A DNA stretch of 42,995 bases from Streptomyces griseorubiginosus (GTDB lineage: Bacteria > Actinomycetota > Actinomycetes > Streptomycetales > Streptomycetaceae), in the NCBI RefSeq assembly GCF_017614965.1, contig NZ_WVUG01000038.1, positions 1-42,995 on the forward strand, read 5' to 3'. The first letter of the stretch is position 1, and every line of letters begins with the position of its first letter. This document shows, in pieces, positions 7,850-16,132 of this stretch. The notes beneath the pieces are model-generated. The model saw nothing but the letters and a program-made list of their open reading frames with translations, did no database searches and was not told the origin of the DNA. The translations under genes and the position numbers were made by a program.

Positions 7850-8973
7850 CCGGCGACCTTTTCCGTGGTGCCCTCTGCGTGCGCGGCGCGGATGGCCTCG
7901 CCGATGGTCTGCTGCGAGACCACGCCGGTGACCCTGCCGTCGGCGCCGACCGCGACGGCCCAGCCGGTCGGCGAGAGCACGGCACCGTCGAGGGCGGCGC
8001 GCAGGGACTCCCTGCCGTGCTCGAAGGGGCGTCCGTGGGAGAGGAGTCGGGCCGGGTCGACCGACCCGGCGGTCAGCGCGGCCGGCTCGCTCCAGCCGAG
8101 GGGACGGCCGTCGACGTCGGTGACGAGGAGGTAGGGCACGTCCTTGGCGGTGCGGGCGGCGATCTGCTCGGCGGTGGCGTCGACGGCGACGATCGGGGTG
8201 GTCAGCAGGTCGAGGCCGGAGGAGGAGAAGAAGGACAGGCGCCGGATGCCCCGGTCGGCGCCGAGGAAGTCCTCGACGAAGGCGTCCGCGGGATCGGTGA
8301 GCAGCTCGGCGGGCGGGGCGAACTGGGCGAGATGGCCGCCAGTGCGCATCACGGCGACCATGGTGCCGATCTTCACGGCCTCGTCGATGTCATGGGTGAC
8401 GAAGACGATGGTCTTGCCCAACTCGTCCTGGATGCGCAGGAGTTCGTCCTGGAGGCCCTTGCGCACCACGGGGTCGACGGCGGAGAAGGGCTCGTCCATC
8501 AGCAGGACCGGCGGGTCGGCGGCGAGCGCCCGGGCCACGCCGACGCGCTGCTGCTGGCCGCCGGAGAGCTGGTAGGGGTACCGCTTGGCGAGGGAGCCGT
8601 CGAGCCCGACCCGCTCCATCAACTCGCCGGCGCGCGCCCGGGCCCTGGCCTTGTCCCAGCCCAGCAGTCGGGGCACGGTGGCGATGTTGTCGATGATCGT
8701 GCGGTGCTGGAAGAGGCCCGCGTTCTGGATGACGTACCCCATCGACCGGCGCAGCGTGTTCACGGGCTGCCGGCTGATGTCCTTGCCGTCGATGGTGATC
8801 GTGCCCTCGCTCGGCTCGATCATCCGGTTGATCATGCGCAGCGTCGTCGTCTTGCCGCAGCCCGACGGGCCCACGAAGACCGTGATGGATCGGTCGGGTA
8901 TCTCCAGGGAGAGGTTGTCGACCGCCACCGTGCCATCGGGGTAGCGCTTGGTGACTGAATCTATCCGTATCAA
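7846..8973 (-). CDS. Osmoprotectant ABC transporter ATPase with C-terminal CBS domains
   Basis: This 375-residue ATPase energises the importer and is the first gene of its operon. It starts at TTG 8973. It has Walker A GPSGCGKT, signature LSGGQQQRVGVARAL, Walker B VLLMDEPFSAVDP and an H-loop VTHD. Residues ~255-365 form a CBS pair, as in OpuA/OpuC ATPases, where CBS domains sense ionic strength or cyclic di-AMP. A promoter with a TAGAAT -10 box is found at 9013-9042. The binding-protein gene is absent from this operon and lies beyond the conservon. Confidence 0.93.
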   Translation of the reverse strand: MIRIDSVTKRYPDGTVAVDNLSLEIPDRSITVFVGPSGCGKTTTLRMINRMIEPSEGTITIDGKDISRQPVNTLRRSMGYVIQNAGLFQHRTIIDNIATVPRLLGWDKARARARAGELMERVGLDGSLAKRYPYQLSGGQQQRVGVARALAADPPVLLMDEPFSAVDPVVRKGLQDELLRIQDELGKTIVFVTHDIDEAVKIGTMVAVMRTGGHLAQFAPPAELLTDPADAFVEDFLGADRGIRRLSFFSSSGLDLLTTPIVAVDATAEQIAARTAKDVPYLLVTDVDGRPLGWSEPAALTAGSVDPARLLSHGRPFEHGRESLRAALDGAVLSPTGWAVAVGADGRVTGVVSQQTIGEAIRAAHAEGTTEKVAG

Positions 8974-9012
8974 AACGCCGAACGCCCTTCGGGACTGGAT
9001 CGTTGGGTGCAG

Positions 9013-9042
9013 ATTCTAGACCGCATGTGTTTCCGAATTCAG
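9013..9042 (-). promoter_or_regulatory. Promoter of the osmoprotectant transporter operon
   Basis: On the minus strand CTGAAT (9042-9037), an 18-nt spacer and TAGAAT (9018-9013). The -10 box matches the vegetative consensus closely. A leader of ~30 nt precedes the TTG start. Confidence 0.6.
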
Positions 9043-9074
9043 TCGGGAACCTGGCGAAAACCGGTATGCACCGA

Positions 9075-9097
9075 GGCGGTATCACTCTGTGACCGCC
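9075..9097. promoter_or_regulatory. Imperfect palindrome upstream of the exporter operon
   Basis: GGCGGT (9075-9080) and CAC are mirrored by GTGACCGCC (9089-9097) around TCT, with two extra bases in the left arm. It could be an operator in this 256-bp divergent region; nothing ties it to a particular regulator. Confidence 0.25.
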
Positions 9098-9178
9098 CTG
9101 TGAGTCCACTGATTCCCACGCCCCCCTCAGCGGCCGCTCAGCGAGCCCACAGCGACCGCCCCGATCGCCATGGCCCGC

Positions 9179-9222
9179 TGAAACCGCCCTGAAGCCACCC
9201 TGAAGCCGGCCCCCGGCACGCT
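9179..9222 (+). promoter_or_regulatory. SARP-type direct heptamers and leaderless promoter of the exporter/P450 operon
   Basis: TGAAACC (9179), TGAAGCC (9190) and TGAAGCC (9201) repeat at exactly 11-bp steps, one helical turn. Nine bp after the last unit is a -10-like CACGCT (9217-9222), and the ATG follows 7 nt later at 9230. SARP activators bind such heptamers about 8 bp upstream of the -10 box. A SARP gene lies at the far end of this cluster. Confidence 0.55.
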
Positions 9223-9229
9223 CTGCGGC

Positions 9230-10186
9230 ATGAACCAGACGACGACACCGGCCATCGAGGTGACCGGCCTGAGCAAGGCGTACGGCGACAAGGTCGTCCT
9301 CGACGGGATCGATCTCTCCATCCCGCGCGGCACGATCTTCTCGCTGCTCGGCCCGAACGGCGCCGGCAAGACCACCACCGTCCAGATCCTCTCCACCCTG
9401 ATCCGCGCCGACGCCGGCGAGGCCCGCGTCGCCGGGCACGACGTGCGCGAGGCTGCGCAGTCCGTGCGTGCCGCGATCGGCGTCACCGGCCAGTTCTCCG
9501 CGGTCGACCAGCTGATCACCGGCGAGGAGAACCTGGCGCTGATGGCGGACCTGCACCACCTCCCGCGCGCCGAGGGCCGCCGCCTCACCGCGGAACTGCT
9601 GGCCCGCTTCGACCTCGTGGAGGCCGCGCGGAAGCCCGCCGCCACCTACTCCGGCGGCATGCGGCGGCGCCTCGACATCGCCATGACGCTGATCGGCTCA
9701 CCCCGGGTGATCTTCCTCGACGAGCCGACCACGGGGCTCGACCCGCGTTCCCGGCACGCCGTGTGGCGGATCGTGCGCGAGCTCGTCGACGGCGGGGTCA
9801 CCGTCTTCCTCACCACGCAGTACCTGGAGGAGGCCGACCAACTCGCCGACCGCGTCGCGGTGCTGAACGGCGGCCGGATCGTCGCCGAGGGCACGCCCGA
9901 CGAACTCAAGCGTCTCGTCCCCGGCGGCCATGTCCGCCTCCGGTTCCTCGACCCGGCCGAACTCGACCGCGCCGCCCGGGTGTTGGACCTGGGTCTGCGC
10001 GACGAGGAGGCGCTCACCCTCCAGGTGCCGGGCGACGGCGGCGTGCACACCCTGCGCGCCCTGCTGGACGTCCTCGACGCGCACGGCGTCGCCGTGGACT
10101 CCCTCACCGTCCACACCCCCGATCTCGACGACGTCTTCTTCGCGGTCACCGGCCGCCCCGAGCACGAGAAGGTGCAGAGCCGATGA
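9230..10186 (+). CDS. DrrA-like ABC exporter ATPase
   Basis: This 318-residue ATP-binding subunit belongs to the DrrA/daunorubicin-resistance type of ABC-2 exporters. Walker A GPNGAGKT, signature YSGGMRRRLDIAM, Walker B VIFLDEPTTGLDP and the LTTQYLEEADQLADR switch region are all intact. The C-terminal ~80 residues form the DUF4162-like domain that ends in DLDDVFFAVTG, typical of DrrA. The ATG is probably leaderless. The stop overlaps the permease start by 4 nt. It should power export of a hydrophobic small molecule; the cargo is unknown, and the P450 downstream suggests a modified metabolite or drug. Confidence 0.93.
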   Translation: MNQTTTPAIEVTGLSKAYGDKVVLDGIDLSIPRGTIFSLLGPNGAGKTTTVQILSTLIRADAGEARVAGHDVREAAQSVRAAIGVTGQFSAVDQLITGEENLALMADLHHLPRAEGRRLTAELLARFDLVEAARKPAATYSGGMRRRLDIAMTLIGSPRVIFLDEPTTGLDPRSRHAVWRIVRELVDGGVTVFLTTQYLEEADQLADRVAVLNGGRIVAEGTPDELKRLVPGGHVRLRFLDPAELDRAARVLDLGLRDEEALTLQVPGDGGVHTLRALLDVLDAHGVAVDSLTVHTPDLDDVFFAVTGRPEHEKVQSR

Positions 10187-10983
10187 GCAGCGCCGTCCAG
10201 CCCGCCACCCCGCACCTGCGCGACTGCCTCACCATGCTGCGGCGCAACCTGCTGCACGCCCGCCGCTACCCCTCCATGACGCTCCAGGTCGCGCTCATCC
10301 CCGTCTTCCTGCTGCTGTTGTTCGTGTACGTCTTCGGCTCCGCGCTCGGCGCCGGAATCGGCCAGGGCGGCGACCGCCCCGCCTATCTCGCCTATCTCGT
10401 CCCCGGCATCCTGCTGATGACGGCGGGCACCGGGTCGGTGCCGACGGCGGTCGCCGTGTGCACGGACATGGCCGAGGGCATCGTCGCCCGCTTCCGCACC
10501 ATGGCGATCTCCCGGGCGTCGATCCTGGTGGGCCATGTGGTCGGCAGCGTCCTCCAGACGGTCGTCAACCTGACCCTGGTCACGGCGGTCGCCCTGGCCA
10601 TCGGGTTCCGGCCCGACGCGGGCCCCGTCGAGTGGCTGGCGGCCTGCGGTCTGCTCGTCCTCTTCGTTCTCGCGCTGACCTGGCTCTCGGTCGCCCTGGG
10701 GCTGATCAGCAGGACACCCGAGGGCGCCAGCAACGCCCCGCTGCCGATCTCGTTCCTGCTGCCCTTCGTCAGCAGCACCTTCGTGCCGGTCGGCTCGATG
10801 CCGTCCTGGATCCGCTGGTTCGCCGAGTACCAGCCCTTCACCACGGTCATCGAGACCGTGCGCGGCCTGCTGACGGGCACACCGATCGGACACAACGGCT
10901 GGATGGCCGTGGCGTGGAGCATCGCGATCGCGGTCCTCGGCCTCGTGTGGTCCCTCCGCCTCTTCGACCGCGACCCCCGCTGA
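10183..10983 (+). CDS. ABC-2 type exporter permease (DrrB-like)
   Basis: This 266-residue integral membrane partner of the preceding ATPase starts at ATG 10183, overlapping its stop. About six membrane helices are visible (for example QVALIPVFLLLLFVYVFG and WLAACGLLVLFVLALTWLSVALG). The DrrB-type signature segment reads ARFRTMAISRASILVGHVVG, and FVPVGSMPSWIRWFAEYQPFT is the usual C-terminal motif. It forms the export channel as a dimer in the cytoplasmic membrane. Confidence 0.92.
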   Translation: MSSAVQPATPHLRDCLTMLRRNLLHARRYPSMTLQVALIPVFLLLLFVYVFGSALGAGIGQGGDRPAYLAYLVPGILLMTAGTGSVPTAVAVCTDMAEGIVARFRTMAISRASILVGHVVGSVLQTVVNLTLVTAVALAIGFRPDAGPVEWLAACGLLVLFVLALTWLSVALGLISRTPEGASNAPLPISFLLPFVSSTFVPVGSMPSWIRWFAEYQPFTTVIETVRGLLTGTPIGHNGWMAVAWSIAIAVLGLVWSLRLFDRDPR

Positions 10984-11010
10984 ACCTCCCTCCGCAGAAA
11001 GGCAGTTGCC

Positions 11011-12231
11011 ATGAACGCCGTGTCCCTCACCCCCGAACTCGTCGAGAACCCCGTCGGCGCCTACGCCGGCCTGCGCTCCCGGCCCGGCCTCGGCCATGTC
11101 GTCCTGCCGGGCCTGAGCACCCCCGTCCGCCTGGTCACCCGGCACGAGGACGTGAAGGCCGCGCTCACCGAACCGCGCCTGGTCCGGGACCGGTCGACGG
11201 TCTCCGGCTCCGACATGCCCGACCCCCAGGCCGAGTTGCTGGCCCAGGGCGCCGACGGTCTCCCGCCCGAGTACGCCCGGTACCTCTCCGGCCACCTCGC
11301 CCTCTTCGACGGCGACGAGCACAGCAGACGGCGCGGCCCCCTCACCCGGGCCTTCACCGCCCGCCGGGTGGCCGCCCTGCGCCCCTTCGTGGAAAGGACG
11401 GCACGGGAGCTGGCCGACACCCTCGCGTGGCGCGAACAGGCCGATCTGCTGGGCGAGTTCGCCTATCCGCTGAGCACGGCGGTGATCTGCGCGCTGGTCG
11501 GTGTCGACGCGGGCGACCAGGACAGGGTCTGCGGCTGGATCCGGGACTTCGCGTACGGCGACGGCAGCCGGGTCCTCGAAGGGCTCGGCGCGCTCGTGGA
11601 GTACACCAAGGAGCTGGTCGCCCGGCGCCGGGCCGAGCCCGCCGGCGATCTGGTGTCGGCGCTGCTCGCCGACGGCGGTATGAGCGACGACGAGATCGTC
11701 ACCGTCTTCTTCCTGCTGATCAACACCGGCATCACCCCGCCCGCCCTGTTCCTGGCGCACGCGATGCTCGCCCTGCTGGACCGCCCCGACCAGCTGGAGC
11801 GGCTGCGTACCGACCCGGAGCTGCTGACCCGGGCGGTGCCCGAACTCCTGCGCCACGTCACGCTGGTGCGCATGGGCGCCACGCTCTACGCCACGGAGGA
11901 CTTCGAGTTCGCCGGGACCCTCCTGAGGACGGGCGAGGCGGTGACGGTCGCGCTGTTCGCCGCCGACCACGACCCGGCCGCCTACGACTCCCCCGAACAC
12001 CTCGACGTGACCAGGGAGTTCGGCCGGGGCGACGGTCATCTCGCCTTCGGGCACGGCCCGCACTACTGCATCGGCGCGGCCCTCGGCCGGCTGGTGACGG
12101 GCGTCGTCCTCGACGAGCTGGTGGTACGGCGGCCCAACGCCCCGAAGCTCGCCGTGGACCGGGCCGAACTCGCCTTCGGGCACTGGCCCGGCGACGGCTT
12201 CCACCTGCTGGCGCTGCCGGTCAGTCTGTGA
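11011..12231 (+). CDS. Cytochrome P450 with atypical I-helix
   Basis: This 406-residue soluble bacterial P450 is the third gene of the exporter operon, 27 nt after the permease. The heme-thiolate loop FGHGPHYCIGAALGR (Cys353), the ExxR motif ELLRHV and the substrate-recognition helix FDGDEHSRRRGPLTRAFT are present. The I-helix is unusual: where most P450s read AGHETT, this one reads TGITPP (residues 239-244). Both the acidic residue and the Thr that deliver protons to oxygen are therefore missing. It may depend on substrate-assisted protonation, as seen in a few P450s, or have another activity. No ferredoxin gene is nearby. The last 11 nt overlap the convergent SARP gene. Confidence 0.93.
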   Translation: MNAVSLTPELVENPVGAYAGLRSRPGLGHVVLPGLSTPVRLVTRHEDVKAALTEPRLVRDRSTVSGSDMPDPQAELLAQGADGLPPEYARYLSGHLALFDGDEHSRRRGPLTRAFTARRVAALRPFVERTARELADTLAWREQADLLGEFAYPLSTAVICALVGVDAGDQDRVCGWIRDFAYGDGSRVLEGLGALVEYTKELVARRRAEPAGDLVSALLADGGMSDDEIVTVFFLLINTGITPPALFLAHAMLALLDRPDQLERLRTDPELLTRAVPELLRHVTLVRMGATLYATEDFEFAGTLLRTGEAVTVALFAADHDPAAYDSPEHLDVTREFGRGDGHLAFGHGPHYCIGAALGRLVTGVVLDELVVRRPNAPKLAVDRAELAFGHWPGDGFHLLALPVSL

Positions 12232-15200
12232 CGCGCTGCCGCACCAGGCCGAGCGCGGCCTCGCTCAGCCCGTCGTCGTCCAGGGCGGCGTACCGGGACA
12301 CCGCGTCCTCGTACGCCGCCCTGTCGGCGTTCCGGGCGTCCTCGCGGGCCCGGGCCAGGGACATGGTGGGCTGGAAGTTGCGCAGGTAGCGCAGCCGCTC
12401 GGCGAGCGCGATCAGCCGTACGCCGCCCGTGTCCCCCCGCGCCAGGTCGGCCGTGCCGAGGGCGAGCAGCAGGGCGCCGCACAGCGGGAAACAAGCGGGC
12501 CGGGCGGCCGGGGAGCGGGCCAGCAGACGCGTGACGCGGCCGGGGAACGCGGCGAGGACACGGTCGACGAGGTCAATGCGGCCGTGACGGGCGTGGGCGG
12601 TCACGGCTACCGCCTGGAGCTCCGGTCCCCAGGCTTCCATCACCGGTTCCCCGCCGGGTGGCGGGTCGGCGGCGCGCGTCAGCCGGTCCAGGGCCCGGCG
12701 CCACAGGCCGAGTCCCGTCTCGATGTCGCCGCGCGCGAGCGCCATCTCGGCGCGGGCTCCCAGGTCGGGGGTGAAGGGGTCGGACACGGCGCCCTCGGGC
12801 TGGTGCCGCAGCGCCTGCTCCAGCCAGTGCTCCGCCTCGTCGATGTCCCCGGCCTGCAGGTTGGCGAGCATGATCCCCCAGCGCAGTCCGATCGTGTCGG
12901 TCCACTCGCCGTACTCCTCCAGGGCTTCGAGGGCGGCCTTCATCGGGCCGATCGCCTCCGCGCCGCGTTCCGTCTGCAGGCACAGTTCGGCGAACCGGGC
13001 CCGCGGCCAGATCCTGAGCAGCGGGATGTCCTGGCCGGCGACCGCGTCGAGCATGCGGCGGGCGGCCGTGAGGGCCCGCTCGGGGTCCCGGTCGTGCTCG
13101 CCGACGTAGCTGGCGGCGCCGTTGGCGATGGCCGCGAGCAGGGGCAGGTCGCTGTCGCACAGCGCGTCGAGGATGCGGCTGCCGCCGGGCGCGAGCACTT
13201 CGGGGAGGGCGCTCAGCACGGCGGCCACGGCCCGGATGACGGTGTCCGGCGGGGCGGGCGGCAGGCGGCGCAGCGTGACGAGGACCCGCCCGGCGCCGGG
13301 GCCGAGGCCCAGCAGGGAGTTGGCGGCCAGCAGGGCGGCCGCGGTGCGCGCGGGTTCCACGTATCCGGGGGCGGGCCGGTAGTGGGAGAGCAGCGGTGCG
13401 GTGTCCTCGGTGAGGGCGAGGAGGCGGGCGTGGTTGGCGCCGGCCTCGGTGGACCACAGGCTGCCCAGGACGGCCGTGACCGCGACGACGGTGTCCTGGT
13501 CGGCGAGGTCGAGCGCGTGCCGCAGGGCGTGGACGAGGTTGTCCTGCTCGGCGCGGACGAGCCGCCAGGCATCGAACGGCTCGGCCCCGAAGGGCGCGTC
13601 GTGGTGGGCGGCGCCGAACTCCCGCGCCCAGTCGAGGAACCGCTCCGTGACGGCCGCGTCCTCCCCGGCCGCCTCCCGGTGGGCGGCGGTGAACTCCCGT
13701 ACCGTCTCCAGCATCCGGAAGCGGGTGCCGGTCGCGGTGTCGGTCACCTTGAGCAGGGACTGGTCGACAAGGTCCTCCAGGGTCTCCAACACGTCCGGAT
13801 CGCCAACGAGTTGCTCCGCCGCCCCGGCGGTGAAGCCGTCCGGGAAGACGGACAGGGCCCGCAGCGCGGACCGCCCCCGCTCGTCGAGGAGGTTCCAGCT
13901 CCAGTCGACGACGGCGTGCAGGGTGCGGTGGCGTTCCGGCGCGTCCCGGCGCCCGCCCCGCAGCAGCGCGAACCGGTCCTGCAGCCGACTGTGGATCTCG
14001 GCGACCGACATCACCCGCACCCGTGCGGCGGCCAGTTCGGCGGCGAGCGGCAGTCCGTCGAGGCGGCGGCAGAGGGCGGCGACGGTGTCGGCCGGCAGGT
14101 CGGCGTCGGGGCGGGCGGCGCGGGCCCGCTGACCGAACAGCTCGACGGTGGTGGCGAGATCGAGTTCGGGCAGGGGGTGGACCGTCTCGGAGGACAGGCC
14201 GAGCGGAGCGCGGCTGGTGGTGAGGACGCGCAGGTCCCGGGTCCGCGACACCAGGGCCTGGACGAGGTCGGCGACGCCCTGGACGACCTGCTCGCAGTTG
14301 TCCAGGACCAGCAGCGCCGGCCCGGAACCGAGGGTGCCCAGAATCCCGGTGACCGCGTCACCTCCCCCACCGGGCCGCGGGCTCTCGCCGGCGCCCAGCG
14401 CGGAGGCGACCTCGGCGGCCACGTCGGCGTCCCGGCGGACACCGGCGAGCGGCACCAGGTGCACCACCCGCTGTTCGGCGTCCCGGGCGACGGCGGCCGC
14501 GAGGCGGGTCTTGCCGAGACCGCCGGCGCCGACGACGGAGACGACGCGGGCGCCGTGCAGCAGGCGGGTCACGGCGGCTACGTCGGCGTCCCTGCCGAGC
14601 AGCGGGTTGGGTTCGTGCGGTACCCCGCGCCGGACGGCCGGGGCCTCGCCGCGCAGCAGCTCCTGGTGCAGTTCCTGCAGGGCGGGCCCGGGATCGGTGC
14701 CGAGTTCGTCGCGCAGCCGGCGCCGGTGGGTGTCGTACGTGGCGAGAGCGGCGGCCGGTCCCGCGGTGGCGGTGCGGCAGCGCATCAGCTCCAGCAGGAG
14801 TTCCTCGTCGTGCGGCCGCGCGGCGGCCAGGTCGGTGAGCGGGCCGACGGCCTCCTCGCGGCGGCCGGTGCGGGCGAGGGCGAGGGCACGGCAGCGGGCG
14901 AGCGCGCGGTGGGTGCCGGCGCGCTCGGCGCGCAGCTCGGCGACCGGGTCACCGAGAGCGGGTTCCGCGACGGCCGGGGCGCCGTCCCACAGCGCGAGCC
15001 CCTCCTCCGCCTCCGCCAGGGCGCCCGCGTGGTCCCCGGCGCGGCTCTTCTCGGCGGCCGCGGCGGCGAACAGCCGGACGGCGGCGGTGTCCACCTGGTC
15101 CTCTCGCAGGGCGAGCCGGTAGCCGGTGGGGGTACTGGCGATGACGTCGGCGCCGAGCTGACGGCGGGCCCGCGACACGAGGATCTGCAGGGCCTTGGCC

Positions 15201-15367
15201 GGGTTCTCCGGCCGCTCCTGCGGCCACAGTCCCTCGACCAGCCGGGCCGTGCCGCACCCCGCCCTGAGCTCCCCGGCCAGCAGCGCGAGCAGCCCCCGCA
15301 GCCGGGGCGCGGTGATCTCCCGGCCCCGGTGGGCGACGGCGGACAGGAGCGTCAACTCGATGGTCAC
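12221..15367 (-). CDS. AfsR-like SARP transcriptional regulator with NB-ARC ATPase
   Basis: This 1048-residue large SARP has an OmpR-like winged helix at ~1-90 (LVEGLWPQERPENPAKALQILVSRARRQL), a BTAD helical domain at ~97-240 ending DELGTDPGPALQELHQELLRG, and an NB-ARC ATPase at ~255-520 (Walker A VGAGGLGKTRLA, Walker B LLVLDNCEQV). A long C-terminal helical repeat region runs to the end. Such proteins activate promoters by binding heptameric direct repeats, with ATPase-controlled activity. The GTG start has TAACCT 6 nt upstream, so it may be leaderless. The exporter/P450 promoter carries fitting repeats (9179-9207), which suggests that operon as a target. It has no TTA codon. Confidence 0.92.
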   Translation of the reverse strand: MTIELTLLSAVAHRGREITAPRLRGLLALLAGELRAGCGTARLVEGLWPQERPENPAKALQILVSRARRQLGADVIASTPTGYRLALREDQVDTAAVRLFAAAAAEKSRAGDHAGALAEAEEGLALWDGAPAVAEPALGDPVAELRAERAGTHRALARCRALALARTGRREEAVGPLTDLAAARPHDEELLLELMRCRTATAGPAAALATYDTHRRRLRDELGTDPGPALQELHQELLRGEAPAVRRGVPHEPNPLLGRDADVAAVTRLLHGARVVSVVGAGGLGKTRLAAAVARDAEQRVVHLVPLAGVRRDADVAAEVASALGAGESPRPGGGGDAVTGILGTLGSGPALLVLDNCEQVVQGVADLVQALVSRTRDLRVLTTSRAPLGLSSETVHPLPELDLATTVELFGQRARAARPDADLPADTVAALCRRLDGLPLAAELAAARVRVMSVAEIHSRLQDRFALLRGGRRDAPERHRTLHAVVDWSWNLLDERGRSALRALSVFPDGFTAGAAEQLVGDPDVLETLEDLVDQSLLKVTDTATGTRFRMLETVREFTAAHREAAGEDAAVTERFLDWAREFGAAHHDAPFGAEPFDAWRLVRAEQDNLVHALRHALDLADQDTVVAVTAVLGSLWSTEAGANHARLLALTEDTAPLLSHYRPAPGYVEPARTAAALLAANSLLGLGPGAGRVLVTLRRLPPAPPDTVIRAVAAVLSALPEVLAPGGSRILDALCDSDLPLLAAIANGAASYVGEHDRDPERALTAARRMLDAVAGQDIPLLRIWPRARFAELCLQTERGAEAIGPMKAALEALEEYGEWTDTIGLRWGIMLANLQAGDIDEAEHWLEQALRHQPEGAVSDPFTPDLGARAEMALARGDIETGLGLWRRALDRLTRAADPPPGGEPVMEAWGPELQAVAVTAHARHGRIDLVDRVLAAFPGRVTRLLARSPAARPACFPLCGALLLALGTADLARGDTGGVRLIALAERLRYLRNFQPTMSLARAREDARNADRAAYEDAVSRYAALDDDGLSEAALGLVRQRVTD

Positions 15368-15373
15368 CGGGCC

Positions 15374-15379
15374 AGGTTA
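15374..15379 (-). promoter_or_regulatory. Leaderless -10 box of the SARP gene
   Basis: TAACCT on the minus strand lies 6 nt before the GTG at 15367. It sits in the 26-bp gap after apbE, so the regulator can be transcribed on its own as well as by read-through from the flavin operon. Confidence 0.45.
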
Positions 15380-15393
15380 GTCAGCCCGGTGCA

Positions 15394-16131
15394 TCATGCC
15401 GCCCGGGACCGCGCGGCCACCGGGAACCCCTCCGTCCGCAGCACCTGTCCCGCCGTGTCCACGGCGAACACCTCGCACCCGGGCTGCGCGGCGGCCCACG
15501 CGACGCCCTCGGCGCCCAGCGCGAAGGCGGCCGTGGCCACGGAGTCCGCCACGGTCAGCGAGGCGGCGACCACCGTCATGCTGAGCAGTCCGGTCGCCGG
15601 ACGCCCGGTGCGGCCGTCGACGATGTGGTCGCCGCGCTCGTAGCGGGCGGAGGTGGCCACCGCGCCGTCGGTCAGCTCCAGCACCGCGCACAGCCGGTCG
15701 GCCTGTTCGGGGTGTCGTACGCCCACCCGCCAGGGCCCGCCGGAGGCGACCACGTCACCGCCGGCGTTCAGCACGAACCGTCTCGCACCGGCCGTCCGCA
15801 ACAGCTGCGCGGCCCGCTGCACCGACCAGCCCTTCACCACCGCGCACGGGTCGAACCCCCGCCCCGGCAGCCGCGCGTCGAACGCGCCGCCCGTGGCGAC
15901 CCGGTAGTGCTCGCACAGGTCGAGCACCTCGGCCAGGTCGGCGCTGGGTGATTCCCCCTCCAGCTCGTCCCGGCCGTACCGGGACACCTCGCTGTCCGCC
16001 CTGAAGGGGCTGAACCGGGCGTCGACCTCGCGCAGCCAGGCGAACACCGCGTCCGCGGCCTCCTCCCACGCGCCCTCGTCGTCCACCCGCAGCGAGACGG
16101 GGAACCCCATGACGTGTTCGACGCGGCGCAC
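15394..16131 (-). CDS. apbE: FAD:protein FMN transferase (ApbE)
   Basis: This 245-residue enzyme transfers FMN from FAD to a Thr or Ser of a partner protein. Family features include MGFPVSLRV, FSPFRADSEVSR, DPCAVVKGW, VLNAGGDV, HIVDGRTGRPA and the metal-binding ADSVATAAFALG near the C-terminus. It starts at GTG 16131, one base after the stop of the FMN-binding gene; ATG 16110 is an alternative. No signal peptide is seen, which is shorter than secreted ApbE proteins, so it may act in the cytoplasm or be exported in another way. Its obvious substrate is the SGATVT motif of the neighbour. Confidence 0.92.
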   Translation of the reverse strand: MRRVEHVMGFPVSLRVDDEGAWEEAADAVFAWLREVDARFSPFRADSEVSRYGRDELEGESPSADLAEVLDLCEHYRVATGGAFDARLPGRGFDPCAVVKGWSVQRAAQLLRTAGARRFVLNAGGDVVASGGPWRVGVRHPEQADRLCAVLELTDGAVATSARYERGDHIVDGRTGRPATGLLSMTVVAASLTVADSVATAAFALGAEGVAWAAAQPGCEVFAVDTAGQVLRTEGFPVAARSRAA

Positions 16132-16132
16132 G

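Noticed and set aside
9179..9207. The TGAARCC repeats as a PHO box
   Set aside because: Neither strand matches the GTTCACC core. Heptamer spacing and distance to the -10 box fit SARP sites better.
5816..12231. The P450 at 11011 as the missing conservon P450
   Set aside because: It lies 4.6 kb away in a coupled exporter operon with its own promoter, and the conservon ends in a strong hairpin at 6425-6463.
9230..15367. Exporter, P450 and SARP as a secondary-metabolite gene cluster
   Set aside because: No synthase, synthetase, terpene cyclase or precursor peptide is present. The set looks like a small conserved export/oxidation unit.
12584..15643. A plus-strand open frame of ~1000 codons opposite the SARP gene
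   Set aside because: It is an antisense shadow of low complexity, and it runs through the start region of the SARP gene into apbE.
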